From contig NZ_OBEB01000004.1 of assembly GCF_900215315.1 (NCBI RefSeq), positions 248,001 to 312,000 on the forward strand: a DNA stretch of 64,000 bases, in the 5' to 3' direction. This document shows positions 26,686-36,810 of the stretch, piece by piece. The notes below the pieces were generated by a model. It was not told the DNA's origin. It was given only the letters and a program-made list of their open reading frames with translations, and did not search any database. Both the position numbers and the translations under genes were made by a program. The DNA comes from Arsukibacterium tuosuense (GTDB taxonomy: Bacteria > Pseudomonadota > Gammaproteobacteria > Enterobacterales > Alteromonadaceae). Within the stretch, counting starts at the first letter, position 1. Every line of letters starts with the position of its first letter.

Positions 26686-28023
26686 ATGATAAAACTCAAA
26701 AAAGGCTTGGACATTCCCCTCGCAGGCAGTCCTAAACAAGAGATAAGTACGGGTAACGCCATTACTACCGTCGCCGTTTTGGGCGAAGAGTATGTGGGCA
26801 TGCGTCCGACAATGGCAGTCGAAGTAGGTGATACCGTAAAAAAAGGCCAGGTGCTTTTCGAAGATAAGAAAAACCCTGGTGTTAAATTTACAGCACCACT
26901 TGCCGGCACTGTTAAAGAGATTAACCGTGGTGCCAAGCGGGTATTGCAATCGGTCGTCATTGCTGTAAACGGCGATGATGCAGAGCAATTCAAACGCTAT
27001 AGCAGCGACCAGCTTGCCGGTTTAAGCCGTGAGCAAGTCACTGAAAATTTGGTTGAGTCAGGCCTGTGGGCTGCATTGCGCACCCGGCCATTCAGCCAGA
27101 TCCCGGCGATTGACAGCACACCACGTGCCATTTTCGTTAATGCCATGGATACCAATCCATTGGCAGCTGATCCTGCCGTCATTATTAACGCAGAATCTGA
27201 AGCCTTTACTCAGGGGCTGACCCTGCTGAGCAAGCTGACCGACGGTAAAGTTTTCCTGACCAAAAAAGCCGGTAGCGAGCTACCAGCCAGTTCTGCGGTT
27301 GAAGTCGCAGAATTTGACGGTCCGCATCCTGCCGGTTTAGTAGGAACCCATATTCACTTTTTAGAGCCGGTAAGCATGAAAAAAGTGGTATGGCATATTG
27401 GTTATCAAGACGTTATTGCCATGGCAAAGCTGTTTCTAAGCGGCGAGCTGGATGCCAACAGGGTAGTGGCATTGTGCGGTCCTGTAGTGAAATCACCACG
27501 TTTGATTAAAACAGTACTAGGTGCATCATTAGCAGAACTGACGGCGAATGAACTCAATGACGGTAAAAACCGTATTATTTCAGGCTCAGTGCTGGCAGGT
27601 AGCAGCGCGCATGGTGTGCATGGCTATTTAGGCCGTTACCATAATCAGGTATCAGTGCTGGCCGAAGGATATGAAAAAGAATTCCTTGGCTGGATTGCCC
27701 CCGGCGCTACTAAGTTCTCGGTAACGCGTGCTTATCTGTCGCACTTGAGCCCAAAACGCCTGTTCAATATGACAACGACCACCAATGGCTCATCACGCGC
27801 CATGGTGCCAATTGGTAATTACGAGCGGGTAATGCCGCTGGATGTATTACCAACATTGTTGTTAAGGGACCTGGTTTCCGGTGATACCGACAGCGCCCAA
27901 ACCCTGGGTTGCCTGGAGTTAGACGAAGAAGATTTGTCACTGTGTACTTTTGTATGCCCTGGCAAATACGACTACGGCACTATTCTGCGCAGCTGCTTGA
28001 CGACCATCCAGAAGGAAGGCTAA
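26686..28023 (+). CDS. nqrA: Na+-translocating NADH:quinone reductase subunit A
   Basis: Peripheral quinone-site subunit of the Na+-NQR respiratory pump. The 445-residue product matches Vibrio NqrA throughout: [50 protein letters not shown], and [23 protein letters not shown] 26686 is chosen by N-terminal homology over a frame four codons longer; the ribosome-binding site is weak. First gene of nqrABCDEF-apbE-nqrM. Confidence 0.97.
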   Translation: MIKLKKGLDIPLAGSPKQEISTGNAITTVAVLGEEYVGMRPTMAVEVGDTVKKGQVLFEDKKNPGVKFTAPLAGTVKEINRGAKRVLQSVVIAVNGDDAEQFKRYSSDQLAGLSREQVTENLVESGLWAALRTRPFSQIPAIDSTPRAIFVNAMDTNPLAADPAVIINAESEAFTQGLTLLSKLTDGKVFLTKKAGSELPASSAVEVAEFDGPHPAGLVGTHIHFLEPVSMKKVVWHIGYQDVIAMAKLFLSGELDANRVVALCGPVVKSPRLIKTVLGASLAELTANELNDGKNRIISGSVLAGSSAHGVHGYLGRYHNQVSVLAEGYEKEFLGWIAPGATKFSVTRAYLSHLSPKRLFNMTTTTNGSSRAMVPIGNYERVMPLDVLPTLLLRDLVSGDTDSAQTLGCLELDEEDLSLCTFVCPGKYDYGTILRSCLTTIQKEG

Positions 28024-28025
28024 TC

Positions 28026-29231
28026 ATGAGTTTAAAGCATTTTTTAGAGCGCATCGAACCGCAATTTGAGAAAGGCGGTAAGTATGAGAAGTGGTACGCG
28101 CTGTATGAAGCTGCCGCGACTATCTTTTATACACCTGGTTTAGTTACCAAAAATGGCACCCATGTTCGCGACAGTATTGATTTGAAGCGAATCATGATTT
28201 TTGTCTGGCTGGCACTGTTTCCGGCATTATTTTTCGGTATGTTCAATATCGGCCATCAGGCGGTAGAAGCGCTGGCAGCCGGTTATGGCACACCTGATAC
28301 CTGGCAGGTGGCGATCTTCCAGCTGCTGGGCGGTAATCTGACTGAAGCCTCAGGCTGGGCCGGCAAGATGTTTTATGGTGCGGTCTGGTTTCTGCCAATA
28401 TACGCCGTAACGTTCATCGTTGGTGGTTTCTGGGAGGTCTTGTTTGCTTCAGTGCGTAAGCATGAAGTCAACGAGGGGTTCTTTGTCAGTTCAATTCTTT
28501 TTGCACTGATTCTGCCGGCAACCATTCCGCTATGGCAGGTCGCGTTAGGTATTACTTTCGGTGTCGTTGTGGCTAAAGAGGTATTCGGTGGTACTGGCCG
28601 TAATTTCTTAAACCCTGCGCTTGCTGGTCGTGCTTTCCTGTTCTTTGCGTACCCGGCACAAATATCCGGTGACGCGGTCTGGACTGTAGCCGATGGTTAC
28701 TCAGGTGCTACCTGGTTAAGTAAAGCACAAATGGGTGATCTGGATTATGCCGCTAATACTCAGTTGTGGTGGGATGCATTCTTAGGTTTTATTCCTGGTT
28801 CAGTAGGTGAAACTTCAGTATTGGCCTTATTAGTCGGTGGTTTAGCACTTATTTACTTCCGGATTGCCTCCTGGCGTATCGTGCTGGGTGTGATGATCGG
28901 CATGATCTTAACCAGCTACCTGTTCAACGCTATCGGTTCAAACACCAACCCACTGTTTGCTATGCCCTGGCACTGGCATCTGGTTCTGGGCGGGTTTGCC
29001 ATCGGGATGTTCTTTATGGCAACCGATCCGGTTTCAGCATCCTTTACCAATCAGGGCAAGTGGGCCTATGGTATCTTAATCGGCTTTATGGTGATTATGA
29101 TCCGCGTTGCTAACCCGGCTTACCCGGAAGGCATGATGCTGGCTATCCTGTTTGCTAACCTGTTTGCACCTTTATTCGATTTCTTCGTGGCTCAGGCCAA
29201 TATTAAGCGGAGGCTGGCACGCAATGTCTAG
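28026..29231 (+). CDS. nqrB: Na+-NQR subunit B
   Basis: Integral membrane subunit of 401 residues with about ten helices. It carries covalent FMN on the threonine of DGYSGAT (about Thr229) and riboflavin, and forms part of the Na+ path. [23 protein letters not shown] is typical (read in segments). The start is ATG 28026, two bases after nqrA; an overlapping longer frame inside nqrA is ignored. Its FMN would be attached by ApbE, encoded downstream. Confidence 0.97.
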   Translation: MSLKHFLERIEPQFEKGGKYEKWYALYEAAATIFYTPGLVTKNGTHVRDSIDLKRIMIFVWLALFPALFFGMFNIGHQAVEALAAGYGTPDTWQVAIFQLLGGNLTEASGWAGKMFYGAVWFLPIYAVTFIVGGFWEVLFASVRKHEVNEGFFVSSILFALILPATIPLWQVALGITFGVVVAKEVFGGTGRNFLNPALAGRAFLFFAYPAQISGDAVWTVADGYSGATWLSKAQMGDLDYAANTQLWWDAFLGFIPGSVGETSVLALLVGGLALIYFRIASWRIVLGVMIGMILTSYLFNAIGSNTNPLFAMPWHWHLVLGGFAIGMFFMATDPVSASFTNQGKWAYGILIGFMVIMIRVANPAYPEGMMLAILFANLFAPLFDFFVAQANIKRRLARNV

Positions 29232-30027
29232 TAATAATGACACCATCAGCAAAACGCTGATTGTAGTAGTTTCCTTATGTTTAGTGTGCGCTATCGTGGT
29301 ATCTACCGCTGCAGTGCAACTGCGTCCTAAGCAGAACCAGAATAAACTACTGGATTCTCAGGTAAACATATTGCGCAGCGTCGGCCTGATTGAAGGTAAA
29401 GCTTCGCCACAGGAAATTGCTGAAAAGTTTGAAAAGCACGTGGAGTCGCGGCTGGTTAACCTGGAAACAGGTGAAATTGTTGCCGACTGCGATAAAGCCT
29501 GTGCCAAAGCATATGATTATCGTCGGGCAATGAAAGATCCGGAGCAAAGTACTGCATTAGATGGCGCAACGGATGTTGCGTCAATTCGCCGGATTGCTGA
29601 GCTTGCCCCGGTTTACCTTACTTATGATGAAGATCGTAATCTGCAATCGGTAGTACTGCCGGTGCATGGCTATGGTTTATGGTCAACTATGCATGCTTTT
29701 CTGGCATTACAGCCAGATGGTAATACCATCATTGGCCTTAATTATTATGAGCAAGGTGAAACGCCGGGCTTAGGTGCAGAAATTGAGAATGAGCGCTGGA
29801 AGGCGCAATTTAAAGGTAAAAAGCTGACGAAAGACGGCGGCGTTGTTGGCCTGGAAGTTAAAAAGCCAGGTAACGCAAACCCAGACTCCGACTACGAAGT
29901 TGACGGTTTGTCAGGCGCAACTCTGACCGCAAATGGGGTGCAAAATACCTTTACTTTCTGGATTGGCGAGAACGGTTTCGGACCTTTCTTAGCCAAAGTG
30001 CGTCAAGGAGCCTTAAACAATGGCTAA
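29224..30027 (+). CDS. nqrC: Na+-NQR subunit C
   Basis: Membrane-anchored periplasmic flavin subunit of 267 residues: one N-terminal helix ([20 protein letters not shown]) and a soluble domain ending with DGLSGATLT, whose threonine (about 233) is the FMN attachment site. It overlaps nqrB by eight bases and nqrD by eight, consistent with coupled translation. ATG 29224 is chosen by homology. Confidence 0.97.
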   Translation: MSSNNDTISKTLIVVVSLCLVCAIVVSTAAVQLRPKQNQNKLLDSQVNILRSVGLIEGKASPQEIAEKFEKHVESRLVNLETGEIVADCDKACAKAYDYRRAMKDPEQSTALDGATDVASIRRIAELAPVYLTYDEDRNLQSVVLPVHGYGLWSTMHAFLALQPDGNTIIGLNYYEQGETPGLGAEIENERWKAQFKGKKLTKDGGVVGLEVKKPGNANPDSDYEVDGLSGATLTANGVQNTFTFWIGENGFGPFLAKVRQGALNNG

Positions 30028-30649
30028 TGCAAAAGAAATTAAAACGGTCCTGTTCGGGCCGGTTTTCGCCAACAACCCGATAGCATTACAGGTATTGGGT
30101 ATTTGTTCGGCGCTTGCTGTTACTACTAAAATGGATACGGCGTTGGTAATGTGTTTTGCATTGACCTTCGTAGTAGCATTTTCAAACCTTTTTATCTCGA
30201 TGATACGCAATCATATTCCATCAAGCGTGCGGATTATCGTGCAAATGACCATTATTGCCTCGCTGGTAATCGTGGTTGACCAGTTCCTGAAGGCCTTTGC
30301 TTACGATCTGGCCAAGCAGTTATCGGTATTCGTTGGTCTGATAATTACTAACTGTATCGTAATGGGCCGCGCTGAAGCCTACGCTATGAAGAGCTCGCCT
30401 GGTATGAGCTTCCTGGACGGCATTGGTAATGGTTTGGGCTACAGCGTGGTGCTGCTGGTCGTCGCTTTTATCCGCGAGTTAGGTGGTTCAGGTTCACTGT
30501 TCGGTGTGCAAATTATGCCATTGCTGAGCGAAGGTGGCTGGTACCAGCCAATGGGTTTCCTGCTGATTGCACCCAGTGCTTTTATTATTATCGGACTATT
30601 TATCTGGGTGTTGCGGGCATATCGTCCGGAACAAGTAGAGAAGGCATAA
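30020..30649 (+). CDS. nqrD: Na+-NQR subunit D
   Basis: Membrane subunit of 209 residues with six predicted helices. Conserved segments include [27 protein letters not shown] N-terminus, [20 protein letters not shown] with the Cys that helps ligate the intramembrane Fe centre shared with NqrE, and [12 protein letters not shown]. Related to RnfE. GGAG lies upstream within nqrC. Confidence 0.97.
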   Translation: MANAKEIKTVLFGPVFANNPIALQVLGICSALAVTTKMDTALVMCFALTFVVAFSNLFISMIRNHIPSSVRIIVQMTIIASLVIVVDQFLKAFAYDLAKQLSVFVGLIITNCIVMGRAEAYAMKSSPGMSFLDGIGNGLGYSVVLLVVAFIRELGGSGSLFGVQIMPLLSEGGWYQPMGFLLIAPSAFIIIGLFIWVLRAYRPEQVEKA

Positions 30650-30659
30650 GGAGCAGCGA

Positions 30660-31268
30660 ATGGAACATTACTTAAGCTTATTTGTGCGTGCCGTCTTTAT
30701 TGAGAACCTGGCGTTGTCGTTCTTTCTGGGGATGTGTACCTTCATAGCGGTATCACAGAAAATTAAAACAGCTTTTGGTTTAGGGGTTGCGGTAATTGTG
30801 GTACTGGGTATTTCGGTACCGGTTAATAATCTGGTGTTTAACCTGTTACTGGCGCCTGGGGCCCTGGACTGGGCAGGCTTTCCGGAAGCTGATTTAAGCT
30901 TTCTGGGCTTTTTAACCTATATCGGGGTTATTGCCGCGCTGGTGCAAATTCTGGAAATGACCTTAGATAAATTCTTCCCTGCACTTTATAACGCGCTGGG
31001 TATCTTCCTGCCATTGATTACCGTTAACTGCGCTATTTTTGGTGCGGTCGCCTTTATGGTTGAGCGGGATTATAACTTTGGTGAAAGTGTGGTATTCGGC
31101 CTGGGCAGCGGTGTTGGCTGGGCACTGGCTATTACTTTACTGGCAGGCATTCGTGAAAAGTTAAAGTATGCTGATATACCCGCTGGTTTACGCGGCTTAG
31201 GGTCTACCTTTCTGGTAGTGGGTTTAATGGGATTAGGCTTTATGTCTTTCTCTGGCGTTTCACTGTAA
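30660..31268 (+). CDS. nqrE: Na+-NQR subunit E
   Basis: Membrane subunit of 202 residues, the inverted-topology partner of NqrD and relative of RnfA. It starts [26 protein letters not shown], with the metal-centre Cys, and contains [14 protein letters not shown] with the second. GGAGCAGCG lies just before the ATG; ten bases separate it from nqrD. Confidence 0.97.
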   Translation: MEHYLSLFVRAVFIENLALSFFLGMCTFIAVSQKIKTAFGLGVAVIVVLGISVPVNNLVFNLLLAPGALDWAGFPEADLSFLGFLTYIGVIAALVQILEMTLDKFFPALYNALGIFLPLITVNCAIFGAVAFMVERDYNFGESVVFGLGSGVGWALAITLLAGIREKLKYADIPAGLRGLGSTFLVVGLMGLGFMSFSGVSL

Positions 31269-31288
31269 AGCAGTAGAGGGAATATATA

Positions 31289-32515
31289 ATGCAAGAGATA
31301 TATCTTGGCGTTGGCATGTTCACCATAGTGGTTTTGATGCTGGTGTTTATTATCCTGGCAGCAAAATCCAAGTTGGTGGAAAGCGGCGACATTACGATTA
31401 GTATCAACCATGATCCTGACAAAGCCATTAAAACCAAAGCAGGTGGTAAACTACTGGGTGCATTGGCAGATAATGGTATTTTCCTGTCCTCTGCCTGTGG
31501 TGGCGGTGGTTCCTGTGGTCAGTGCCGGGTGCACGTTAAGTCAGGTGGTGGCGAGATCCTGCCAACTGAAATGGGCCATATCACTAAAGGTGAAGCACGC
31601 GAAGGTTGCCGGTTGTCCTGTCAGGTTGCGGTTAAATCTGATATGGAAATTGAAGTTGAAGAAGAAATATTCGGTATCAAAAAATGGGATTGCGAAGTTA
31701 TCTCTAATGATAGCAAGGCAACCTTTATTAAAGAGCTGAAAATGGCGATTCCGGATGGTGAGTCAGTACCGTTCCGGGCCGGTGGTTATATCCAGATCGA
31801 AGCGCCGCCGCACCATGTTAAGTACAAAGACTTTGATATTCCGGAAAAATTCCGTGGCGACTGGGAACGCTTCAACTTCTTCAGCTTAGAGTCGAAAGTT
31901 GATGAGGAAACCATTCGTGCATACTCAATGGCCAACTATCCGGATGAAGAAGGCATTATTATGCTGAACGTGCGGATTGCCACGCCACCGCCAAATAATC
32001 TGAGCCTGCCTTGCGGTAAGATGTCATCGTACATCTGGGGTCTGAAAGAAGGCGATAAAGTGACTATTTCCGGGCCATTTGGTGAGTTTTTTGCCAAAGA
32101 CACTGACGCTGAAATGGTATTTATCGGTGGTGGTGCTGGTATGGCGCCGATGCGTTCGCACCTTTTCGACCAGCTGCGCCGCTTAAAATCAAAGCGTAAA
32201 ATCAGCTTCTGGTATGGTGCCCGTTCTAAGCGTGAAATGTTCTATGTGGAAGATTTCGATATGCTTGCAGCTGAGAACGATAACTTCGAGTGGCATGTTG
32301 CGTTGTCAGACCCGCAGCCGGAAGATAACTGGGATGGTTATACCGGGTTTATTCATAACGTCATTTATGAAAACTACCTGAAAAACCACAAAGCGCCGGA
32401 AGATTGCGAGTTCTACATGTGTGGACCGCCAATGATGAACAAAGCGGTTATCAACATGCTGAAAGACTTAGGTGTAGAAGACGACAATATACTGCTTGAT
32501 GATTTCGGCGGTTAA
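31289..32515 (+). CDS. nqrF: Na+-NQR subunit F, NADH-oxidising
   Basis: Entry point for electrons. The 408-residue protein has one N-terminal helix, a plant-type [2Fe-2S] ferredoxin domain with Cys70, Cys76 and Cys79 plus a fourth near 111 ([12 protein letters not shown], then LSCQV), an FAD domain with RAYSMANYP, and an NADH domain with [12 protein letters not shown] and MCGPPMMN. The last pump subunit gene; a terminator hairpin follows. Confidence 0.98.
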   Translation: MQEIYLGVGMFTIVVLMLVFIILAAKSKLVESGDITISINHDPDKAIKTKAGGKLLGALADNGIFLSSACGGGGSCGQCRVHVKSGGGEILPTEMGHITKGEAREGCRLSCQVAVKSDMEIEVEEEIFGIKKWDCEVISNDSKATFIKELKMAIPDGESVPFRAGGYIQIEAPPHHVKYKDFDIPEKFRGDWERFNFFSLESKVDEETIRAYSMANYPDEEGIIMLNVRIATPPPNNLSLPCGKMSSYIWGLKEGDKVTISGPFGEFFAKDTDAEMVFIGGGAGMAPMRSHLFDQLRRLKSKRKISFWYGARSKREMFYVEDFDMLAAENDNFEWHVALSDPQPEDNWDGYTGFIHNVIYENYLKNHKAPEDCEFYMCGPPMMNKAVINMLKDLGVEDDNILLDDFGG

Positions 32516-32537
32516 CTCACTGCAACCTAATTAAATC

Positions 32538-32571
32538 AAAAGGGGGTAACGTTCTGCGTTGCCCCTTTTAT
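32538..32571 (+). terminator. terminator-like hairpin after nqrF
   Basis: AAAAGGGGG with TAACG, loop TTCTG, CGTTG and CCCCTTTTATG form a stem of about 13 pairs ending in a T-run. It probably reduces, rather than abolishes, read-through into apbE and nqrM. Confidence 0.75.
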
Positions 32572-32599
32572 GTTATTAGCAATGCTGTTAGCTAAAAAG

Positions 32600-32635
32600 C
32601 AGGAAAGTTGTCAGGACAGTTATCAGGAAATATGA
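32600..32635 (+). repeat. three tandem 12-bp units covering the apbE ribosome-binding site
   Basis: CAGGAAAGTTGT, CAGGACAGTTAT and CAGGAAATATGA repeat head to tail. Each contains an AGGA Shine-Dalgarno core, and the last includes the apbE start codon. The result is three ribosome-binding cores 12 bases apart. Confidence 0.7.
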
Positions 32636-33666
32636 TGAAAAATATTCACCCTTTGTCGTTAATCTGGTTAGTTTTTATAAGCTTGTGGCTAAGCGGTTGT
32701 GCACCTGCGGCTAAGTTGCCACAGGAGCAGGAGCTGCAGGGCCGCACCATGGGCACGACCTACAGCGTCAAGTTTTTCAGCTTGCAGCCAGTTGATAGCG
32801 AGGCTTTACAGCAACAGCTGGAACAGGAGCTGGAGCTGATAAATGAACTCATGTCGACGTACCGGCCGCAGTCGGAGTTAATGCAGTTCAATCAGCAACA
32901 GACCACTGAGCCTTACATTATTAGTGAACAAACGGCCAAAGTTATTGCCGAAGCAATAAGAATTGGGCAGCAGACTGGTGGAGTACTGGATATTACTGTC
33001 GGACCTCTGGTTGAGCTATGGGGATTTGGTGCCAGCGGCAGGATCACTGAACGTCCTGATCCTGACAAGCTGACTGTTATCACTGACTACGTAGGCCTGG
33101 ATAAAATCAGCCTTGATAATAACCAGCTGGTAAAAACAGATCCGCGGCTGGCGCTTGACCTGTCAACCATTGCCAAAGGTTATGGGGTAGATCGTTTAGC
33201 CGATATACTTGAAAAATCAGGCATAACAGATTATATGGTAGATATCGGCGGGGAAATGCGGGTAAAAGGTAGTAAGCCCGACCGTGCCTGGCGGGTTGCT
33301 ATTGAAAAGCCTGTAGCCGGTAACCGGGCCGTACAACGAATTATTACTCCGGGTGATATGGCGATTGCCACCTCAGGAGATTACCGCAATTATTTTGAGC
33401 AGGATGGTATTCGCTATTCGCATCTGATCGATCCGCGCACGGCTGCGCCCGTACAGCATCGGACGGTGTCGAGTACCGTTATTCATCCCAGTAGTATGAC
33501 TGCCGACGGTTATGCGACAGCACTACATATTATGAATGCAGAAGAAGCGCTGCAATTTGCTAACCAGCACCAGCTTGCTGCGCTGCTGATTGTTAAAACT
33601 GACGACGGCTTTGTTGAGCTGGTCAGTGACGCGTTTCAACCCTTTTTAGCTGACGAAGTGAGGTAA
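32632..33666 (+). CDS. apbE: FAD:protein FMN transferase ApbE, lipoprotein
   Basis: Mg-dependent enzyme that transfers FMN from FAD to threonine in NqrB and NqrC. The 344-residue protein has a lipobox at WLSGCAP, the TMGTTYSVKF start of the mature domain, DLSTIAKGYGVD, and DIGGEMRVKG with metal and FAD contacts; SHLIDPRT is also typical. Two adjacent ATGs (32632, 32635) are possible; an earlier TTG (32608) is less likely. Its position after nqrF fits its job as the pump's flavin loader. Confidence 0.94.
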   Translation: MMKNIHPLSLIWLVFISLWLSGCAPAAKLPQEQELQGRTMGTTYSVKFFSLQPVDSEALQQQLEQELELINELMSTYRPQSELMQFNQQQTTEPYIISEQTAKVIAEAIRIGQQTGGVLDITVGPLVELWGFGASGRITERPDPDKLTVITDYVGLDKISLDNNQLVKTDPRLALDLSTIAKGYGVDRLADILEKSGITDYMVDIGGEMRVKGSKPDRAWRVAIEKPVAGNRAVQRIITPGDMAIATSGDYRNYFEQDGIRYSHLIDPRTAAPVQHRTVSSTVIHPSSMTADGYATALHIMNAEEALQFANQHQLAALLIVKTDDGFVELVSDAFQPFLADEVR

Positions 33667-33669
33667 GCA

Positions 33670-33882
33670 ATGGCCGTATTTATTTTTACCTTTGGTTTAT
33701 TCCTGGTGGTGGTTTTAGCTATGGCAGTAGGCGTTATTGTCCAGCGTAAAACGCTGGCTGGCAGTTGTGGTGGCCTGGGCGAGCTTAATATTGATAAGGC
33801 CTGTGATTGCGACAAACCCTGCGAGAAAAGACAGAAACGGCTGCAAAAAGAGAAGTACTGGCAAGATAATAAAATCATCTGA
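33670..33882 (+). CDS. nqrM: Na+-NQR maturation factor NqrM
   Basis: Small membrane protein of 70 residues, formerly DUF539, needed to assemble the pump, probably by delivering iron to the NqrD/NqrE centre. It has one N-terminal helix (FIFTFGLFLVVVLAMAVGVIV) then a Cys-rich tail with SCGGLG and CDCDKPC. Three bases after apbE, hence co-translated. Confidence 0.93.
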   Translation: MAVFIFTFGLFLVVVLAMAVGVIVQRKTLAGSCGGLGELNIDKACDCDKPCEKRQKRLQKEKYWQDNKII

Positions 33883-33985
33883 ATGGTATATCGCTGCGTA
33901 TAGGTTAAGCTATTGAGTGAACAGGCGCTTGTGACAGCAAGCCGCCTGCATTCTGTTGATTTAACCTGTACTAAGGATAATAACG

Positions 33986-34849
33986 ATGCCAAGGTTACAA
34001 CCCTATACCCTGATCCTGTTACTTATTATAAGCCTGCCTGCATTAGCTAACCGCTTTGCCAACGTTGAAATTAACGCCACGCCACTGGCAGAGGACCTGT
34101 ATATGCTGACGGGTTCCGGTGGCAATATGGCTGCGTTGGTAAGTGATGACGAAGTGATATTAATTGACGCTCAGTTTGCGGAGCTGGCCGATAAAATTAA
34201 TGCCAAACTTGTCGAGCTCAGCGACGGCAAGGCGCTTGGTACTCTGATTAACACCCATTTGCATGCTGATCATGTCAATGGTAACAGTGCGTTAAAACCC
34301 AAACGGATTGTTGCGCATGCCAATGTACTTAAACGTCTGAGCGCAGATGAATCGTTTCCACGAGCCGGCTTGCCCACTGAAACCTTTAAAACTCAATTAA
34401 GCCTGAACCTGAGCGGTCAGACAATCCGCCTTGAATATCTGCCACCCAGCCACACCGATGGCGATATCATCGTCTGGTTTGAAGATAAAAATGTGCTGCA
34501 TATGGGCGATATGATGTTTGAGGGACGTTTTCCCTTTATTGACTTAAATAACGGGGGCTCGGTTCGCGGTTATATTGCTAACGTGGCCTATGTATTGGCC
34601 AACATCGATAATGATACTAAGGTTATCCCCGGTCATGGCGAGCTGACTGATAAAGCCGGGCTGCAGCGCTTTCATCAGATGATGGTTAAAACTCTGGCAA
34701 TAGTAGAGCAGCAGCAGGCAAAAGGCTTAACTAACGAGCAAATTGTCGAGGCCGGCCTGGGTGAAGAATGGCAAAACTGGCACTGGAATTTCATTACTGA
34801 ACAGCGCTGGATCAATACCTTATTGCAAGCCGAGCCGTTAACACAGTAG
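33986..34849 (+). CDS. periplasmic metallo-beta-lactamase-fold hydrolase
   Basis: Signal peptide (LILLLIISLPALA) followed by an MBL fold: HLHADH (His91, His93, Asp95, His96), PPSHTDGD, MGDMMFEG and PGHGE supply the two zinc sites. Length 287. It looks like the broad MBL group with SoxH-like and quinoprotein-relay members rather than a dedicated B1/B3 beta-lactamase, but substrate cannot be read from sequence. Single gene between nqrM and convergent dbpA. Confidence 0.88.
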   Translation: MPRLQPYTLILLLIISLPALANRFANVEINATPLAEDLYMLTGSGGNMAALVSDDEVILIDAQFAELADKINAKLVELSDGKALGTLINTHLHADHVNGNSALKPKRIVAHANVLKRLSADESFPRAGLPTETFKTQLSLNLSGQTIRLEYLPPSHTDGDIIVWFEDKNVLHMGDMMFEGRFPFIDLNNGGSVRGYIANVAYVLANIDNDTKVIPGHGELTDKAGLQRFHQMMVKTLAIVEQQQAKGLTNEQIVEAGLGEEWQNWHWNFITEQRWINTLLQAEPLTQ

Positions 34850-34861
34850 TTTTGTGGTTTA

Positions 34862-34909
34862 TCGCCAGCGAAAAAACGCTGGCGAAGTAAATAGCAAACC
34901 GGGTTTGCT
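34862..34909. repeat. two perfect hairpins between convergent genes
   Basis: TCGCCAGCG (34862-34870), AAAAAA, CGCTGGCGA (34877-34885), then AGCAAAC (34893-34899), CGG, GTTTGCT (34903-34909). Neither is followed by a T-run on either strand, so termination would have to be by another route or the hairpins protect mRNA 3' ends. Confidence 0.6.
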
Positions 34910-34910
34910 G

Positions 34911-36290
34911 TTACAGCCGCCAGACCCGGTATTTTTTGCCTTTCATCCTGCCGTCGTTTAAAAGTGCTAACGCTTGTTTAGCCACCTTACGGTTAACCGC
35001 AACAAAGGCTACAGTATCCAGCATCTGAATTTTACCAATGTCGGCAAACACAATCTGGCCGCCGCTGGTCAGGGCGCCGACAATATCACCCGGACGTAAT
35101 TTGTGTTTTTTGCCGCCATCAATTTGCAGCGTTTGCATTGTCGGTTCTGCTAATTTCTGGCTCAGTACCGAGTTGTCAGGTAACGGCTGGGCTGTGATCT
35201 CAAGTTCCAGTTGTGTGGCCAAGGCCGCCAGTTTCTGGCCGTCATCCGCGCTTAGCAGTGAACAAGCCAGCCCACTGTTACCGGCACGCCCCGTGCGGCC
35301 AATCCGGTGGGTGTGGGTAGCAACATCATGGGCCAGCTGATAGTTAATAACTAAATCCAGCTTATCGATATCAAGGCCTCTGGCCGCAACATCGGTGGCA
35401 ACTAATACGCTGACACTGTTATTACTGAATTTAAGCAGGGCATGTTCCCGGTCGCGCTGCTCTAAATCGCCATGCAGGGCGATAACACTGAGACCAGCCT
35501 GCTTTAAGGTATCAGCCAGCTCCTGAGTTTCCCGTTTGGTATTACAAAATACCACGGTGCTGGCTGGCTGAAACCGGTGTAGTAGTAACTTAACGGCGTC
35601 GGCCCGGCTTACTCCGTCCAGCTGATAAAACTGTTGTTCAATGCTATTTTGGGTATGAGGGCTTGCCACCGTTACTGTAACCGGCGACTGCATAATGGAG
35701 TCGGCAATCTGGCGTACGGCTTTATCGAAAGTGGCGCTAAACAGCAGAGTTTGCCGTACTGCCGGTACGTCAGCGAGAATGGCATTCAGTGCATCAGCAA
35801 AACCCATTTCCAGCATCCGGTCTGCTTCATCCAGTACCAGAGTAGTTAAATTGCTCAGGTCCAGCCGTTGCTGCTGCAAGTGATCGAGGATCCGGCCAGG
35901 GGTGCCGACAATGATATGGGCACCATGCTCCAGCGAGACAATCTGGCTGCGGGTCGGCACGCCGCCACACAGGGTCAGCACTTTTATATTGTGAATATTG
36001 CGGGCCAGCTTACGAATTTCAGCGGCTACCTGTTCAGCCAGTTCGCGGGTGGGGCACAGCACCAGGCTCTGGATCCGATAGCGCTTAACATCCAGCCTGG
36101 CCAGTAGCCCCAGCGCGAAAGCTGCTGTTTTACCTGAACCGGTTTTAGCCTGCGCGATAACGTCTTTACCGTCTAAAATGGCGGGCAGACTCTGCGCCTG
36201 CACCGACGTCATCTGGTGGTATTCGAGGCTGGTTAAACATTCCAGTAAAGGCGTTGGCAACGCCAATTGGCTAAAAGAGTGGTCAGACAC
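34911..36290 (-). CDS. dbpA: ATP-dependent RNA helicase DbpA
   Basis: DEAD-box helicase of 50S subunit assembly, directed to 23S hairpin 92. Motifs: QAKTGSGKTAAF (I), PTRELAEQ (Ia), DEADRMLEMGF (II), SAT (III), HRIGRTGRAG (VI), then the DbpA-specific RNA-binding domain with IDGGKKHKLRPGDIVGAL. GTG 36290 (AGGA seven bases ahead) is chosen, giving VSDHSFSQLALP; the open frame extends 13 codons further without homology. Length 459, close to E. coli (457). Confidence 0.94.
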   Translation of the reverse strand: MSDHSFSQLALPTPLLECLTSLEYHQMTSVQAQSLPAILDGKDVIAQAKTGSGKTAAFALGLLARLDVKRYRIQSLVLCPTRELAEQVAAEIRKLARNIHNIKVLTLCGGVPTRSQIVSLEHGAHIIVGTPGRILDHLQQQRLDLSNLTTLVLDEADRMLEMGFADALNAILADVPAVRQTLLFSATFDKAVRQIADSIMQSPVTVTVASPHTQNSIEQQFYQLDGVSRADAVKLLLHRFQPASTVVFCNTKRETQELADTLKQAGLSVIALHGDLEQRDREHALLKFSNNSVSVLVATDVAARGLDIDKLDLVINYQLAHDVATHTHRIGRTGRAGNSGLACSLLSADDGQKLAALATQLELEITAQPLPDNSVLSQKLAEPTMQTLQIDGGKKHKLRPGDIVGALTSGGQIVFADIGKIQMLDTVAFVAVNRKVAKQALALLNDGRMKGKKYRVWRL

Positions 36291-36378
36291 GTTGGGATCC
36301 TGTAACAAAAAACAGGACGCTGCCTGCAAAGGGGCAGCATTATAGCAGAAGTTAGCTTTACATGCTGACGTTTTGTGG

Positions 36379-36810
36379 TCAGGCTTTGTTCTCTATTCTG
36401 TTATCAGTATCAGCATCGTCCTGTTGTTCAGGCTTGGTCAGGCTAATGACCTGATCTTGCGAGGTACGGTGGGTTTCACCGATAAAACTGCCGCCGCGTT
36501 CAATACATAAATCGTCACTATGAACAATGCCCATTGCTTTACCCTGAGGCAAAATTTCTACGGTATTAGCAAAAAGCTCGCCATCAAATAAGCCATTGAT
36601 AATTACTTTATCAGCGGTTACCTGGGCTTTGACTCTGCCGGCTGCACTGATAATCAGGGTTTTTTCACTGGTGATAACCCCTTCGACATAGCCGTCAACC
36701 TGCATATCACAGCTTAGTCGGAGGCTTCCGATAATTGAGCATCCCGCAGCGATGACAGTTGTAGTTGTGTGCTTGCTTTGGTTTGCAGCATCGTTACTAA
36801 AGAATCCCAT
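36379..36810 (-). CDS. bactofilin-family polymer-forming protein
   Basis: A 143-residue DUF583/bactofilin protein: repeating beta-helix rungs such as IGSLRLSCDMQVDGYVEGVI, KTLIISAAGRVKAQV and KVIINGLFDGELFA, with loose termini. Bactofilins polymerise without nucleotide and often scaffold wall enzymes. Its first 97 bases lie inside the 3' end of the M23 peptidase gene in another frame. GGAG seven bases before ATG 36810 supports this start. The partnership mirrors peptidase-bactofilin pairs known in Helicobacter (csd1-ccmA). Confidence 0.88.
   Translation of the reverse strand: MGFFSNDAANQSKHTTTTVIAAGCSIIGSLRLSCDMQVDGYVEGVITSEKTLIISAAGRVKAQVTADKVIINGLFDGELFANTVEILPQGKAMGIVHSDDLCIERGGSFIGETHRTSQDQVISLTKPEQQDDADTDNRIENKA

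Noticed and set aside
26614..26993. Two minus-strand frames over the nqrA start
   Set aside because: Antisense to strongly conserved nqrA coding sequence.
34862..34909. Rho-independent terminators between the metallo-beta-lactamase-fold gene and dbpA
   Set aside because: Hairpins are perfect but neither strand has a T-run; listed as repeats instead.
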